Below are positions 1 to 8,003 of a stretch of DNA of 64,000 nt, one piece after another. Under the pieces are notes generated by a model. That model was not told the DNA's origin, made no database searches, and saw nothing but the letters and a program-made list of their open reading frames with translations. The DNA lies in assembly GCF_008364625.2 (NCBI RefSeq), contig NZ_CP126604.1, positions 1,178,001-1,242,000 on the forward strand. The letters run 5' to 3'. The translations under genes and the position numbers were made by a program. The stretch comes from Enterobacter dykesii. Lineage in GTDB: Bacteria; Pseudomonadota; Gammaproteobacteria; Enterobacterales; Enterobacteriaceae. Each line of letters opens with the position of its first letter. Positions within the stretch are counted from its first letter, which is position 1.

Positions 1-1
1 A

Positions 2-1234
2 GCACTTACGTATCACGGTCCGCACCATGTTCGCGTCGAGAATGTACCCGATCCCATTATCGAACAGCCCGACGATATCATTCTGCGCGTCACGGCCACT
101 GCTATCTGCGGCTCCGATTTGCATCTCTATCGCGGAAAGATCCCGAAGGTGCAGCACGGCGACATTTTTGGCCATGAGTTTATGGGGGAAATCGTCGAGT
201 GCGGCGCAGAGGTGAAGAATTTGCAAAAAGGCGATCGTGTGGTGATCCCCTTTGTCATCGCCTGCGGAGACTGTTTCTTCTGTCGTCTGCAGCAATACGC
301 AGCCTGTGAGAATACCAATGCCGGGCAGGGCGCCGCGCTTAACAAAAAGCAAATTCCCGCGCCGGCCGCGCTGTTTGGCTACAGCCATCTCTACGGCGGC
401 GTGCCGGGGGGACAGGCGGAATATGTCCGCGTGCCAAAAGGCAACGTCGGGCCGTTTAAGGTACCGCAGCTTCTTTCCGATGATAAGGCGCTGTTCCTGT
501 CCGATATTTTGCCCACGGCCTGGCAGGCGGCAAAAAATGCGCAGATTGAAAAAGGCTCAAGCGTTGCGGTTTTCGGCGCCGGGCCGGTGGGGCTACTGAC
601 CATTGCCTGCGCGCGGCTGTTAGGGGCTGAGCAGATTTTTGTTATCGATCACCACCCGTACCGTTTGCGATTTGCCGAGGCGCGTTACGGCGCAATTCCC
701 ATCAACTTTGATGCTGATAACGACGCGGCGGAAAAAGTCATCGAACAGACCGCTGGCCAGCGCGGCGTTGACGCCGTGATTGATGCGGTAGGGTTCGAAG
801 CGAAAGGTAGCACCACCGAAACGATCCTCAGCAATCTTAAAATTGAAGGCAGTAGCGGCAAAGCGTTGCGGCAGTGCATTGCTGCCGTTCGACGCGGTGG
901 CGTAGTTAGCGTACCCGGCGTGTACGCCGGGTTTATTCATGGCTTCCTGTTTGGCGATGCCTTTGATAAGGGGCTGACGTTCAAAATGGGCCAGACGCAC
1001 GTCCATGCCTGGCTGGGTGAACTGCTGCCGCTGATCGAAAAAGGGCTGCTTACCCCGGAAGAGATCGTGACCCATTATCTCCCCCTGGCTGATGCGGAAC
1101 GCGCCTATAAGGTATTCGAAAAACGGGAGGAGGAGTGCCGGAAGGTGATTCTGGTCCCTGGTGCAGAAACACCCGAGGCCGCAGAGCAGAAAGTTAAGGG
1201 CCTGGTAAATGCTTTCCCCGGTGGCGTTGCATGA
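2..1234 (+). CDS. ybdR: Zinc-dependent alcohol dehydrogenase YbdR (5' end outside the window)
   Basis: A medium-chain, zinc-dependent dehydrogenase. The reading frame is open from base 2, so the gene runs off the left edge; 410 codons are visible and probably only two or three N-terminal residues are missing. Visible residue 36 is the catalytic zinc cysteine (ICGSD), followed by GHEF at about 57-60. A structural-zinc lobe has four cysteines (CGDCFFC, then a further Cys), and the NAD-binding Rossmann motif is GAGPVG. It resembles the formaldehyde-dehydrogenase-like branch, but its substrate cannot be read from sequence. It ends 8 bp before the stop of a convergent 29-codon ORF. In E. coli ybdR also lies beside rnk. 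Confidence 0.9.
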   Translation, partial: ALTYHGPHHVRVENVPDPIIEQPDDIILRVTATAICGSDLHLYRGKIPKVQHGDIFGHEFMGEIVECGAEVKNLQKGDRVVIPFVIACGDCFFCRLQQYAACENTNAGQGAALNKKQIPAPAALFGYSHLYGGVPGGQAEYVRVPKGNVGPFKVPQLLSDDKALFLSDILPTAWQAAKNAQIEKGSSVAVFGAGPVGLLTIACARLLGAEQIFVIDHHPYRLRFAEARYGAIPINFDADNDAAEKVIEQTAGQRGVDAVIDAVGFEAKGSTTETILSNLKIEGSSGKALRQCIAAVRRGGVVSVPGVYAGFIHGFLFGDAFDKGLTFKMGQTHVHAWLGELLPLIEKGLLTPEEIVTHYLPLADAERAYKVFEKREEECRKVILVPGAETPEAAEQKVKGLVNAFPGGVA

Positions 1235-1242
1235 ATACTCGC

Positions 1243-1332
1243 CTAGCTGTGGCGTTCAAGATAAAGCACGGCCATGACGATAATCGCCGCAATAATCAGA
1301 AAAATAAGTGTGATAGCCAGTATCTCACTCAT
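1243..1332 (-). CDS. Small predicted single-span membrane protein, 29 aa
   Basis: An ATG frame of 29 codons begins MSEILAITL and ends in the charged tail LERHS. Residues 4-25 are almost wholly Ile, Leu, Ala, Val and Phe, long enough for one transmembrane helix. A GGGGAC sequence lies about 4-9 bases upstream of the ATG, a good ribosome binding site. The gene sits between ybdR and rnk, downstream of rnk on the same strand, so it could be read from the rnk transcript. I do not recognise a named family. Size and composition fit the enterobacterial class of tiny inner-membrane proteins, but expression is not shown. Confidence 0.5.
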   Translation of the reverse strand: MSEILAITLIFLIIAAIIVMAVLYLERHS

Positions 1333-1469
1333 GACCGTCCCCACGGCACCAAAACAGATTAAGCGTGGATTAAGGGCTTTTTGCGCGATATAAGAAAATG
1401 GGGTGAATTTACGGAAAGAGGATGCGGCTGCATCCTCTGTGCAAAGCGGGGGCGCTTGTTCAGAAGTGG

Positions 1470-1880
1470 TTAACGCAGGTAATCGCCCGCGGCTTCTGGC
1501 TGGTAGAGCAACGCCAGCACTTCAAGATGAGCAGAGGCGCCGCCCGGCAATTCCCAGTGGATGGTATCGCCCGTGCGCAGGCCCAGCAGTGCGGCACCCA
1601 CAGGCGCAAGAACAGAAAGCTGTGCGCTGCTGTCGGTCATCTGAGCCGGGTAAACCAGTGTGCGGGTCAGCTCTTCACCGGTGGTCAGGTTGCGGAATTT
1701 TACCTGGCTGTTCATGGTGACCACGTCATGCGGCATCGTCTCAGGCGTGCACATCTGCGCCCGGTCGAGCTCCTCATTCAGGGCGTCGGCCACGGGAAGT
1801 GAGGCAAACTCTGCTTTTTCCAGCAGCCTGTCGATACGTTCTGCGTCGAGCTCATTGATGATAATTGTAGGTCTGGACAT
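1470..1880 (-). CDS. rnk: Regulator of nucleoside diphosphate kinase, Rnk
   Basis: A 136-residue protein of the Rnk / GreA-like family. The N-terminal part is a short coiled coil (about residues 1-45). The C-terminal part is a GreA/FKBP-like domain with the signature around [13 protein letters not shown]. Rnk binds RNA polymerase in the secondary channel and competes with GreA, GreB and DksA; the older name comes from an effect on nucleoside diphosphate kinase levels. The length matches E. coli Rnk. The gene has its own promoter at 1965-2015 and an unusual hairpin in its leader. Confidence 0.93.
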   Translation of the reverse strand: MSRPTIIINELDAERIDRLLEKAEFASLPVADALNEELDRAQMCTPETMPHDVVTMNSQVKFRNLTTGEELTRTLVYPAQMTDSSAQLSVLAPVGAALLGLRTGDTIHWELPGGASAHLEVLALLYQPEAAGDYLR

Positions 1881-1931
1881 TTTTACTCCATGTCGTTAAT
1901 GCTGCGTGTAACGCAGAAACCAATCCAAAAG

Positions 1932-1961
1932 AAAACCCTCGCCGTCTGGCAGCGAGGGTTT
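1932..1961 (-). terminator. Terminator-like hairpin in the rnk leader
   Basis: Bases 1933-1942 and 1952-1961 form a perfect 10-bp stem with a 9-base loop. Read towards rnk, the stem is followed by TTTTCTTTT, the shape of an intrinsic terminator. It lies about 50 bases ahead of the rnk start and about 4 bases after the predicted transcription start, so it is either an attenuator or a stabilising 5' stem-loop. A role is inferred, not shown. Confidence 0.55.
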
Positions 1962-1964
1962 AAC

Positions 1965-2015
1965 TCTCCCGATGATACTGGCTGAGCGCGCAAGTTTGAA
2001 GTGATGAAGGTCACA
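1965..2015 (-). promoter_or_regulatory. Predicted CRP-activated rnk promoter
   Basis: On the minus strand a -10 TATCAT (1972-1977) lies 17 bp from a -35-like TTCAAA (1995-2000). Just upstream, AGTGA-N6-TCACA (2000-2015) matches the CRP consensus except at the first base. Its centre is about 42 bp before the predicted start at about 1965, the class II activator position. The site overlaps the -35, as class II sites do. Confidence 0.6.
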
Positions 2016-2125
2016 TTCATGGTCCATATGAATTTTCGCTGAAATTTATTCAGTCTTCATTCCGGGCGGAATACGTTACGCTGAGTGTCCTGAACCCGGG
2101 CGTTGCCCACCAACGAGAGAGAATT

Positions 2126-2743
2126 ATGTACTTCTACCAACCGTCTCAGGGTCACGGCCTGCCGCACGATCCGCTGAACGCCATTATTGGTCCACGTCCG
2201 ATCGGCTGGATCTCCTCATGCGATAAGGCCGGTCAGCTGAATCTCGCACCGTACAGCTTCTTTAACTGCTTTAACTATCGCCCGCCGATCATCGGTTTTT
2301 CCAGCAACGGCTGGAAGGACAGCGTGCGTAATATTAACGAAACAAAAGAGTTTGTCTGGAACCTCGCAACCCGCGATCTTGCCGAAGCCATGAACCAAAC
2401 CTCTGCCATGCTTCCTCACGATCGGGATGAATTTAGCTTTGCCGGACTCACGCCGGCGGCGAGTCAGCTGGTTAGCACGCCGCGCGTCGCGGAAAGCCCT
2501 GTAAACTTTGAGTGCCGCCTGTCGCAGTGCATTCAACTGACCGGTGCCGACGGCACACCGGTTGATACCTGGCTGGTGCTGGGGGAGGTGGTCGGTATCC
2601 ATATTGCCGAAACGCTGCTGGAAGAGGGGATTTACCAGACGGCGAAAGCGCAGCCCATCCTGCGTGCGGGTGGGCCGACGGCGTATTATGGCATCAGTGA
2701 CGAAAACCGGTTTGATATGGTGCGCCCGGGCGCGGCTCAGTAG
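2126..2743 (+). CDS. Flavin reductase-like FMN-binding split-barrel protein
   Basis: A 205-residue protein with the flavin-reductase-like fold. The N-terminal PRPIGWISS and LAPYSFFN motifs are typical of the FMN-binding split barrel. The family includes flavin:NAD(P)H reductase components and many uncharacterised flavoproteins. The substrate and partner are unknown and no monooxygenase gene lies nearby. A GAGAGAGAA sequence precedes the ATG. It is divergent from rnk and convergent with rna, overlapping the rna 3' end by 7 bp. E. coli K-12, as I recall, has no gene here, so this is an extra gene relative to that order. A palindrome, ATTCCG-GG-CGGAAT, lies at 2059-2072 in its upstream region. 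Confidence 0.8.
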   Translation: MYFYQPSQGHGLPHDPLNAIIGPRPIGWISSCDKAGQLNLAPYSFFNCFNYRPPIIGFSSNGWKDSVRNINETKEFVWNLATRDLAEAMNQTSAMLPHDRDEFSFAGLTPAASQLVSTPRVAESPVNFECRLSQCIQLTGADGTPVDTWLVLGEVVGIHIAETLLEEGIYQTAKAQPILRAGGPTAYYGISDENRFDMVRPGAAQ

Positions 2744-3546
2744 CCGGCTTTATCAATCACGAACTGTTTTCCGCAGTTACCTGGATGTGGCTGCGGGGCA
2801 AATGACGCCGCAGAAAGCGGGTTGTTAATGGTGTCCGCCTTAAGCGAAACCTGCATCTCGGTCAGATACGCCGGATTGCCGTTGCAGGTCAGCTTGATCG
2901 CTTTGATGTTTTCTTTGCCCCAGCTTTTGGCAACGGCAATGTCAAAGTCGCTGCGATTGACGGTTTTCCCGTAATTATCGGCGAGGAATTTACCAACCGC
3001 GCTGTTTTTAACTTCCTGATTCATCCGCACCATCGTGCCGAAATAGGCATCCGGATCGAAACCAAAGCAGACGCCATGTTTGGCATATTCATAACGTTCC
3101 AGGCAGGAATTACCGCCCGCGCCCGGCATCACGTCGTTGAGCTTTGCGGCCGCGGAAAGCGACAGTCCGGTTTCGGCTGCATTGCATTTGCGGCTGGCCT
3201 TCACTTCCGGCATGTTCGGGATAGGGCGCGTGGCGCAGCCAAAACGCATCCATCGACGCTCATCCACGCCGCGTGCGGCAATAGATTTCGGCAGGCCAGG
3301 CCATAGACCGTGAACGGTCAGAAAATCGGCTTTATTATCGCGCTCTTTTTGCAGGCGACATTCGTCAGGTTCATTGCGGTTGCGCTCGACCATGCTCTGG
3401 CAAAACCCGGTTTGCCAGGACAGCGCCAGCACATAGCGATCGAAATCGCCATACTGTGTTGCCTTCAGCGGTTCCGCCTGAGCGGAGAAGATACAGAGAG
3501 CAAGCGCCATTGCGCCAGACGGGATGACGATATCCTTCCTGAACAT
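2737..3546 (-). CDS. rna: Periplasmic ribonuclease I (RNase T2 family)
   Basis: A secreted, broad-specificity RNase of the T2 family, 269 residues from the chosen ATG. This start follows an AGGAAA ribosome binding site; a start 8 codons upstream is possible but less likely. A signal peptide ends near SAQA. The two catalytic blocks are visible: TVHGLWPG with the first histidine, and YEYAKHGVC with the Glu, Lys and second His. Conserved cysteines fit the disulfides of the family. Its 3' end overlaps the convergent flavin-reductase gene by 7 bp, with no terminator between them. In E. coli the citrate-fermentation genes follow on the other side; here dcuC follows directly. Confidence 0.94.
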   Translation of the reverse strand: MFRKDIVIPSGAMALALCIFSAQAEPLKATQYGDFDRYVLALSWQTGFCQSMVERNRNEPDECRLQKERDNKADFLTVHGLWPGLPKSIAARGVDERRWMRFGCATRPIPNMPEVKASRKCNAAETGLSLSAAAKLNDVMPGAGGNSCLERYEYAKHGVCFGFDPDAYFGTMVRMNQEVKNSAVGKFLADNYGKTVNRSDFDIAVAKSWGKENIKAIKLTCNGNPAYLTEMQVSLKADTINNPLSAASFAPQPHPGNCGKQFVIDKAGY

Positions 3547-3598
3547 ATGATTTCCTGATCGAATGAGCACGATTTATTTCTGGAAGTTATTAAAGCAC

Positions 3599-3622
3599 AA
3601 AAAGCGCCCGCAGGCGCTTTTT
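3599..3622 (-). terminator. Intrinsic terminator of dcuC
   Basis: AAAAAGCGCC and GGCGCTTTTT flank a 4-base loop 19 bp past the dcuC stop, with a U-tract in the minus-strand transcript. The symmetric A/T tails mean it could act in both directions. Confidence 0.85.
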
Positions 3623-3640
3623 GGATATCCATAATTTAGC

Positions 3641-5008
3641 TTAGGCCGCGCCGGGTACCAGCACTTCCGTGGCGATAATCACGATAATCAGACCAACTAT
3701 AACGGGCACTGAGGTGCGTTTGACGACTTCGAATGGCGAGATTTTCGCCATCCCGGCAACGGCGACGACCACACCCGACACCGGCGAAATGGTACGACCC
3801 AGGTTTGACGCCTGCAGCATGGGAATGGAGAGGTAGGCCGGGTTTATACCGGAGGAGTGAGCCAGTTTCGGGATCATCTCAACGAAAGCGTAGAAAGGCG
3901 CATTACCGGAACCGGTGGTCATGGCTGCCAGCATGGTGAGCACCACCAGAACCAGCATCAGGATAATACTGGCCGAGCCGAACGAGGTGGCGATAGAAAT
4001 CAGGCTCTGGATAAAGCCGATCGTGCTCAGACCCTGGGCAAAAACGCCCGCTGCAACCAGCAGGATCACCACGCCAGCGAAGGCATCCGCCATACCGCGA
4101 TACGCAACTTCCAGACCCGAGAAGACTTTTTGCGTGTTAAAACCGCGTACAAACTCCAGCACGGCGGCCAGCAGCATACAGATGACCAGAATGGTGATGA
4201 TGTGCAGCTGTGGACCCCATTTGCCGTCAAAAATCAGCACTCCGACGATCGGGGTGAACGGCAGAATGGCGTAGAACGCGGGAGCCGTCGTGGTGATCTC
4301 ACTCACGTCCATCATTTCATGGCTGATGTTTTCTTTCTTATCGAGATAGCGCTGCCAGAAGAAATGCGCGATCCCCATGCCCACGATGGCAACAATCGAG
4401 ATTGGTAACGTGGTTTTAAAGGCGAAGTCGATGAGTGACATCTCCGCCGCCTTTGCCGCCAGCACGACGTCGCCGGAGGTCGGGGAGAGAATAATCGCTG
4501 CCGGAGACGCGCAAATTGCCGCGGCGGCGCCACGGCTGATACCGACGTTCACCATAACCGGGAACAGCGTCGCCATGAGCAGTACGCCAAGTCCGGTAGC
4601 TGACGAAACGGCCAGCGACATGAGGCAGGCGAGGAAATAGGCGGCGACCATCAGCAGATACGGCGAGTTGATGTATTGCAGGGGTTTGGAGGCAAGCTTA
4701 ACGACCATGTCGTTGGCGCCGATGTGGGTCATGTAGGCTGCAAAACCGCACAGCATCATGATCATCATACCCAGATCACCGCCGCGGCTCATGAGCAATA
4801 TTTTAATGTATTCAACAATATCTGTAGCAGTGTAACCGGTACTGGTCGCGCTGGCAGGTAACACCTGGTGCCCCATTATTGCGCTGATAATCAGCAGCGT
4901 TAAACCGCCGACAAATAATACGCCCGTGGCCGAGTAGCCTTTAATGATGTAGCGTGCGACGCCGACAATGACGACGACTCCAATAAGGAGTTCGAATAAC
5001 GTAAGCAT
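3641..5008 (-). CDS. dcuC: Anaerobic C4-dicarboxylate transporter DcuC
   Basis: A polytopic inner-membrane carrier of 455 residues, 6 shorter than I recall for E. coli DcuC. DcuC exports succinate and exchanges C4-dicarboxylates during fermentation. The protein is highly hydrophobic with 12 or more predicted spans and begins MLTLFELLIGVVVIVG. This start follows AGGGGAAAT; the same frame stays open 72 codons upstream, but without family similarity. An FNR-like site lies at 5097-5110, consistent with anaerobic induction. The gene is followed by a clear terminator. Confidence 0.95.
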   Translation of the reverse strand: MLTLFELLIGVVVIVGVARYIIKGYSATGVLFVGGLTLLIISAIMGHQVLPASATSTGYTATDIVEYIKILLMSRGGDLGMMIMMLCGFAAYMTHIGANDMVVKLASKPLQYINSPYLLMVAAYFLACLMSLAVSSATGLGVLLMATLFPVMVNVGISRGAAAAICASPAAIILSPTSGDVVLAAKAAEMSLIDFAFKTTLPISIVAIVGMGIAHFFWQRYLDKKENISHEMMDVSEITTTAPAFYAILPFTPIVGVLIFDGKWGPQLHIITILVICMLLAAVLEFVRGFNTQKVFSGLEVAYRGMADAFAGVVILLVAAGVFAQGLSTIGFIQSLISIATSFGSASIILMLVLVVLTMLAAMTTGSGNAPFYAFVEMIPKLAHSSGINPAYLSIPMLQASNLGRTISPVSGVVVAVAGMAKISPFEVVKRTSVPVIVGLIIVIIATEVLVPGAA

Positions 5009-5096
5009 GATTTCCCCTGTATCTCTGCTGCAATGGAGCACAAAAATCAATAAAAAAAGAAGGATGAAAATGTGCCGAATAAATGTTCTGTTCTTG

Positions 5097-5110
5097 CTGA
5101 TTAAAATCAA
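5097..5110 (-). promoter_or_regulatory. Candidate FNR site upstream of dcuC
   Basis: CTGAT-N4-ATCAA differs from the FNR consensus TTGAT-N4-ATCAA at one base. It lies about 90 bp before the dcuC ATG. An activator position of -41.5 would put the transcript start near 5062, where only a weak -10-like CACATT is seen. E. coli dcuC is known to be FNR-activated. Confidence 0.5.
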
Positions 5111-5376
5111 TAAACTGACGACTAAAGAACAGAACAACCGTGTTTTTGCCATGGTCCATACATTTATGTCATGAGGTCCTTGACCCTCAGAAACTGCGCA
5201 ACATGTCATTAATAATGATAACAAATTGTTAATGCTTTGTGTGGTTTTACAAGTTACTGATTAACAATGCCAAATGGTAAAAGTCACACATCTTGTGGGC
5301 TTATTTGAACGTATCGTCGGCTTTCTTTAAGAATATTCCCGGGAAGTGGCCGAATAATTAGGAATAACGCCGATGC

Positions 5377-5411
5377 CGTTAAGCCTTTATTCAACTATGT
5401 TGTGGTAAACT
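5377..5411 (+). promoter_or_regulatory. Candidate pagP promoter with a degenerate PhoP box
   Basis: An extended -10, TGG-TAAACT (hexamer 5406-5411), has two imperfect half-sites upstream, CGTTAA (5377-5382) and TATTCA (5388-5393). They are separated by 5 bp and end 12 bp before the -10. That is the geometry of a PhoP box (GTTTA-N5-GTTTA), but each half has mismatches. The rest of 5009-5376 shows only the dcuC upstream region and no gene. Confidence 0.4.
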
Positions 5412-5443
5412 TTGCCTCGAATACTAAGAATGGTAATTGCATT

Positions 5444-6019
5444 GTGATTGTACGTAATACATTTTTCTCTATTTTGTTGTTTATTTTTGGGCAGTTAACG
5501 TTTTCTTCTGTTGCACAGGCAGAAGAAACCGCGACGGATAAAGGCTGGTTTTCAACCTTTACGGATAATGTTTCCCAGACCTGGACGGCACCTGAACATT
5601 ATGATCTCTATGTCCCGGCAATAACGTGGCATGCGCGTTTTGCTTATGACAAAGAGAAAACCGATAAATACAACGAGCGTCCGTGGGGCGCGGGTTTTGG
5701 CCAGTCCCGCTGGGATGAAAAGGGAAACTGGCATGGTATCTATCTGATGGCCTTCAAAGACTCGTTTAATAAATGGGAGCCGATTGGGGGATATGGTTGG
5801 GAAAAAACCTGGCGCCCGCTAGCGGACGAGAACTTTCACGTCGGTTTGGGCTATACCGCCGGGGTCACTGCACGTGACAACTGGAAATACATTCCAATCC
5901 CGGTGCTGCTGCCTTTGGCCTCTATTGGCTATGGCCCCGCAACGTTCCAGATGACCTACATTCCGGGTACGTACAACAACGGTAACGTTTACTTCGCCTG
6001 GATGCGTTTTCAGTTTTAA
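5444..6019 (+). CDS. pagP: Lipid A palmitoyltransferase PagP
   Basis: An outer-membrane eight-stranded beta-barrel enzyme that moves palmitate from phospholipid to lipid A, giving resistance to cationic peptides. The sequence from [13 protein letters not shown] onward is strongly conserved, with the catalytic His in ITWH and Asp-Ser in FKDSF. It ends in aromatic YFAWMRFQF, as outer-membrane barrels do. A signal peptide ends near VAQA. I chose the GTG at 5444 (191 residues) because an upstream GTG at 5402 would lie before the predicted transcript start; neither has a strong ribosome binding site. Confidence 0.92.
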   Translation: MIVRNTFFSILLFIFGQLTFSSVAQAEETATDKGWFSTFTDNVSQTWTAPEHYDLYVPAITWHARFAYDKEKTDKYNERPWGAGFGQSRWDEKGNWHGIYLMAFKDSFNKWEPIGGYGWEKTWRPLADENFHVGLGYTAGVTARDNWKYIPIPVLLPLASIGYGPATFQMTYIPGTYNNGNVYFAWMRFQF

Positions 6020-6166
6020 CTGACAAAACGTTACATGCTGGTGATAAAACGCGCAGGTCTTGATTCATAAGCGATAAAAATCTGTCAGTGAAAATTAACG
6101 CGACTTTAGTCACTTTTTATCAAAGATCCGCTGGACAAAAGGTCCCACAATTGATGTACTGATATC

Positions 6167-6191
6167 CGACACAGCATTTGTGTCGTTTTTT
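6167..6191 (+). terminator. Terminator hairpin between pagP and cspE
   Basis: CGACACA (6167-6173) pairs perfectly with TGTGTCG (6179-6185), followed by six Ts. It sits 18 bases before the cspE ATG. It may simply end pagP, but a transcript starting upstream of it would meet it inside the cspE leader. Confidence 0.65.
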
Positions 6192-6209
6192 AATGTAAAG
6201 GTAATTTTG

Positions 6210-6419
6210 ATGTCTAAGATTAAAGGTAACGTTAAGTGGTTTAATGAGTCCAAAGGATTCGGTTTCATTACTCCTGAAGATGGCAGCAAAGACGTGTTCG
6301 TACACTTCTCTGCAATCCAGTCTAATGGTTTCAAAACTCTGGCTGAAGGTCAGCGTGTAGAGTTCGAAATCACTAACGGTGCCAAAGGCCCTTCTGCTGC
6401 TAACGTAATCGCTCTGTAA
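6210..6419 (+). CDS. cspE: Cold-shock-family RNA chaperone CspE
   Basis: A 69-residue single cold-shock domain that begins [11 protein letters not shown]. The RNA-binding motifs RNP1 (KGFGFI) and RNP2 (VFVHF) are intact. CspE is expressed at normal temperature, melts RNA hairpins, and can act as a transcription antiterminator. The start is set by an AAAGG site and family length. It lies between pagP and crcB as in E. coli, with a terminator on both sides. Confidence 0.96.
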   Translation: MSKIKGNVKWFNESKGFGFITPEDGSKDVFVHFSAIQSNGFKTLAEGQRVEFEITNGAKGPSAANVIAL

Positions 6420-6444
6420 TTCAGACGCGTCAGCAAGAATTTCA

Positions 6445-6471
6445 AAACCCGCTCACTGAGCGGGTTTTTTT
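6445..6471 (+). terminator. Intrinsic terminator of cspE
   Basis: A 10-bp stem, AAACCCGCTC / GAGCGGGTTT, with a 3-base loop and a T-tract, 25 bases past the cspE stop. Confidence 0.92.
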
Positions 6472-6480
6472 CGTTTTGAA

Positions 6481-6567
6481 TCAGCCAAGCAGATACGTTT
6501 TCAGGAAGCTGGCAACGATCAGCACGCTCAACAACACCATTCCTGCGTTCATCAGACTCTGTTTCAT
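6481..6567 (-). CDS. Small predicted membrane protein, 28 aa
   Basis: An ATG frame of 28 codons begins MKQSLMNAG and ends FLKTYLLG, with a hydrophobic core rich in Val, Leu and Ile at about residues 10-21. A GGGTG sequence lies 5-9 bases ahead of the ATG. The stop falls just past the cspE terminator. It is downstream of crcB on the same strand, 71 bp away. I do not recognise a named family; it could be a real micro-protein of the inner membrane or a chance frame. Confidence 0.45.
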   Translation of the reverse strand: MKQSLMNAGMVLLSVLIVASFLKTYLLG

Positions 6568-6638
6568 TCTGTCACCCTCGTTCAGTACTGTATCCAGAGT
6601 GACAGAGAAAAATTAAGCCAACATTAACGATTCGGTTG

Positions 6639-7022
6639 TTAATGCGCGCTTGCGGAAGAAAAGAGCCAAAATGCGATCCCCGTCATCGCAAACGAGCCGA
6701 ACAAATTGATCGCCATATTCATCAGCGCCCACCCGATACGGCCTTCCTGAAACAGAAAAACCGTTTCCGCAGAAAAGGTTGAGAAGGTGGTCAAACCGCC
6801 GCAGAATCCGGTGGTAATCAATACCTTCCACATTGGGTCGATGTGCGTCATTCGATTAAACCAGGCCAGCCCCATACCAATGATGAAAGCACCAATCAGG
6901 TTTGCGGCAAGCGTCCCCATGGGAATCGCCTGATGCAGGGGATTAAACCGCATACTCAAAAACCATCGCGCAACGCTACCCGTTCCCCCACCAATAAAAA
7001 CGGCTAAAAGTAGTTGTAACAC
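6639..7022 (-). CDS. crcB: Fluoride channel CrcB/FluC
   Basis: A 127-residue inner-membrane protein with four predicted helices, which works as a dual-topology dimer exporting fluoride. The glycine-rich start ([11 protein letters not shown]) and the TTFSTFSAE helix break with its channel phenylalanines are diagnostic. The start codon is GTG with an AGGT site upstream. Its leader of less than 70 bp is divergent from ybeM and shows no fluoride riboswitch. The length equals that of E. coli. Confidence 0.95.
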   Translation of the reverse strand: MLQLLLAVFIGGGTGSVARWFLSMRFNPLHQAIPMGTLAANLIGAFIIGMGLAWFNRMTHIDPMWKVLITTGFCGGLTTFSTFSAETVFLFQEGRIGWALMNMAINLFGSFAMTGIAFWLFSSASAH

Positions 7023-7089
7023 GCTTAATACCTGCTATTTGATGTGTAAGAGTAGCGAGTTTAACGCCGTTTATGATGAGGGGACAAAT

Positions 7090-7878
7090 ATGTATGTAGC
7101 GGTAGGGCAGTTTGCCGTCACGCCTGACTGGCATGTGAATGCGAAAACATGCGTCAACCTGATGATGCAGGCCCGACAGAAAGGCGCGTCGCTGTTGGTT
7201 CTCCCCGAGGCGCTGCTGGCCAGAGCTGATAACGACCCGGATTTGTCCGTGAAGTCCGCGCAGCCGCTGGATGGCGAATTCTTACAGCAATTGCTCGCCC
7301 AAAGCGCAGGCAATACGATGACGACGATCTTAACGATCCATGTTCCCTCAACGCCGGGTCGCGCGGTGAATACGCTGGTGGCGATTCGTGACGGGGCCAT
7401 CGTCGCACGCTACGCCAAGCTTCATCTCTATGATGCGTTCAGCATCCAGGAGTCGCGACGCGTTGACCCCGGAGACGATATCCCACCGCTGCTGGAGATT
7501 GACGGATTCAGGATCGGGCTGATGACCTGCTATGACCTGCGTTTTCCCGAGCTGGCGCTGCATCTGGCGCTGCAGGGGGCGGACGTACTGGTGCTGCCTG
7601 CCGCGTGGGTCAGAGGGCCGTTAAAAGAGCACCACTGGGCAACGCTGCTTGCGGCGCGCGCGCTGGATACCACCTGCTATGTCGTTGCCGCAGGAGAATG
7701 TGGCACGAAAAACATTGGGCAAAGCAGGGTAGTTGATCCGCTGGGGGTGACGATCGCCGCTGCCGCTGAAGCCCCGGATTTGCTGGTGGCGGAGATAAAC
7801 TCAGAAAGAATTGCGCTTGCGCGTCAGCAATTACCCGTACTTCGCAATCGTCGGTTTGCGCCACCGCAATTATTGTGA
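7090..7878 (+). CDS. ybeM: Nitrilase-superfamily amidase YbeM (deaminated glutathione amidase type)
   Basis: A 262-residue C-N hydrolase. The catalytic triad is visible: Glu in LPEALL, Lys in AKLHLYD and Cys in [10 protein letters not shown]. This Nit1-like branch is reported to hydrolyse deaminated glutathione, a transaminase side product. The start at 7090 follows GAGGGG at a proper distance; the frame is open 17 codons further but without family similarity. The gene looks intact; from memory the K-12 copy is damaged, so the copy here may be active. A promoter-like pair for tatE follows. Confidence 0.88.
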   Translation: MYVAVGQFAVTPDWHVNAKTCVNLMMQARQKGASLLVLPEALLARADNDPDLSVKSAQPLDGEFLQQLLAQSAGNTMTTILTIHVPSTPGRAVNTLVAIRDGAIVARYAKLHLYDAFSIQESRRVDPGDDIPPLLEIDGFRIGLMTCYDLRFPELALHLALQGADVLVLPAAWVRGPLKEHHWATLLAARALDTTCYVVAAGECGTKNIGQSRVVDPLGVTIAAAAEAPDLLVAEINSERIALARQQLPVLRNRRFAPPQLL

Positions 7879-7896
7879 TGTTTTTTTCAACAATGC

Positions 7897-7926
7897 TTGA
7901 TTCACCTTGTTACAGATTGCTATTGT
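7897..7926 (+). promoter_or_regulatory. Predicted tatE promoter
   Basis: TTGATT (7897-7902) and TATTGT (7921-7926) are 18 bp apart, about 78 bp ahead of the tatE ATG. The motifs are moderate matches to the sigma-70 hexamers. Confidence 0.45.
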
Positions 7927-8003
7927 GTGCACGCGCTAAATGACCGTTAATACATTCAGGTTTTGGCGCTGAATGCAGCCTGTTTTAAGTAAAGAAGGTA
8001 TCT

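Noticed and set aside
7023..7089. Fluoride riboswitch ahead of crcB
   Set aside because: The leader is too short and lacks the conserved pseudoknot sequences of the crcB motif.
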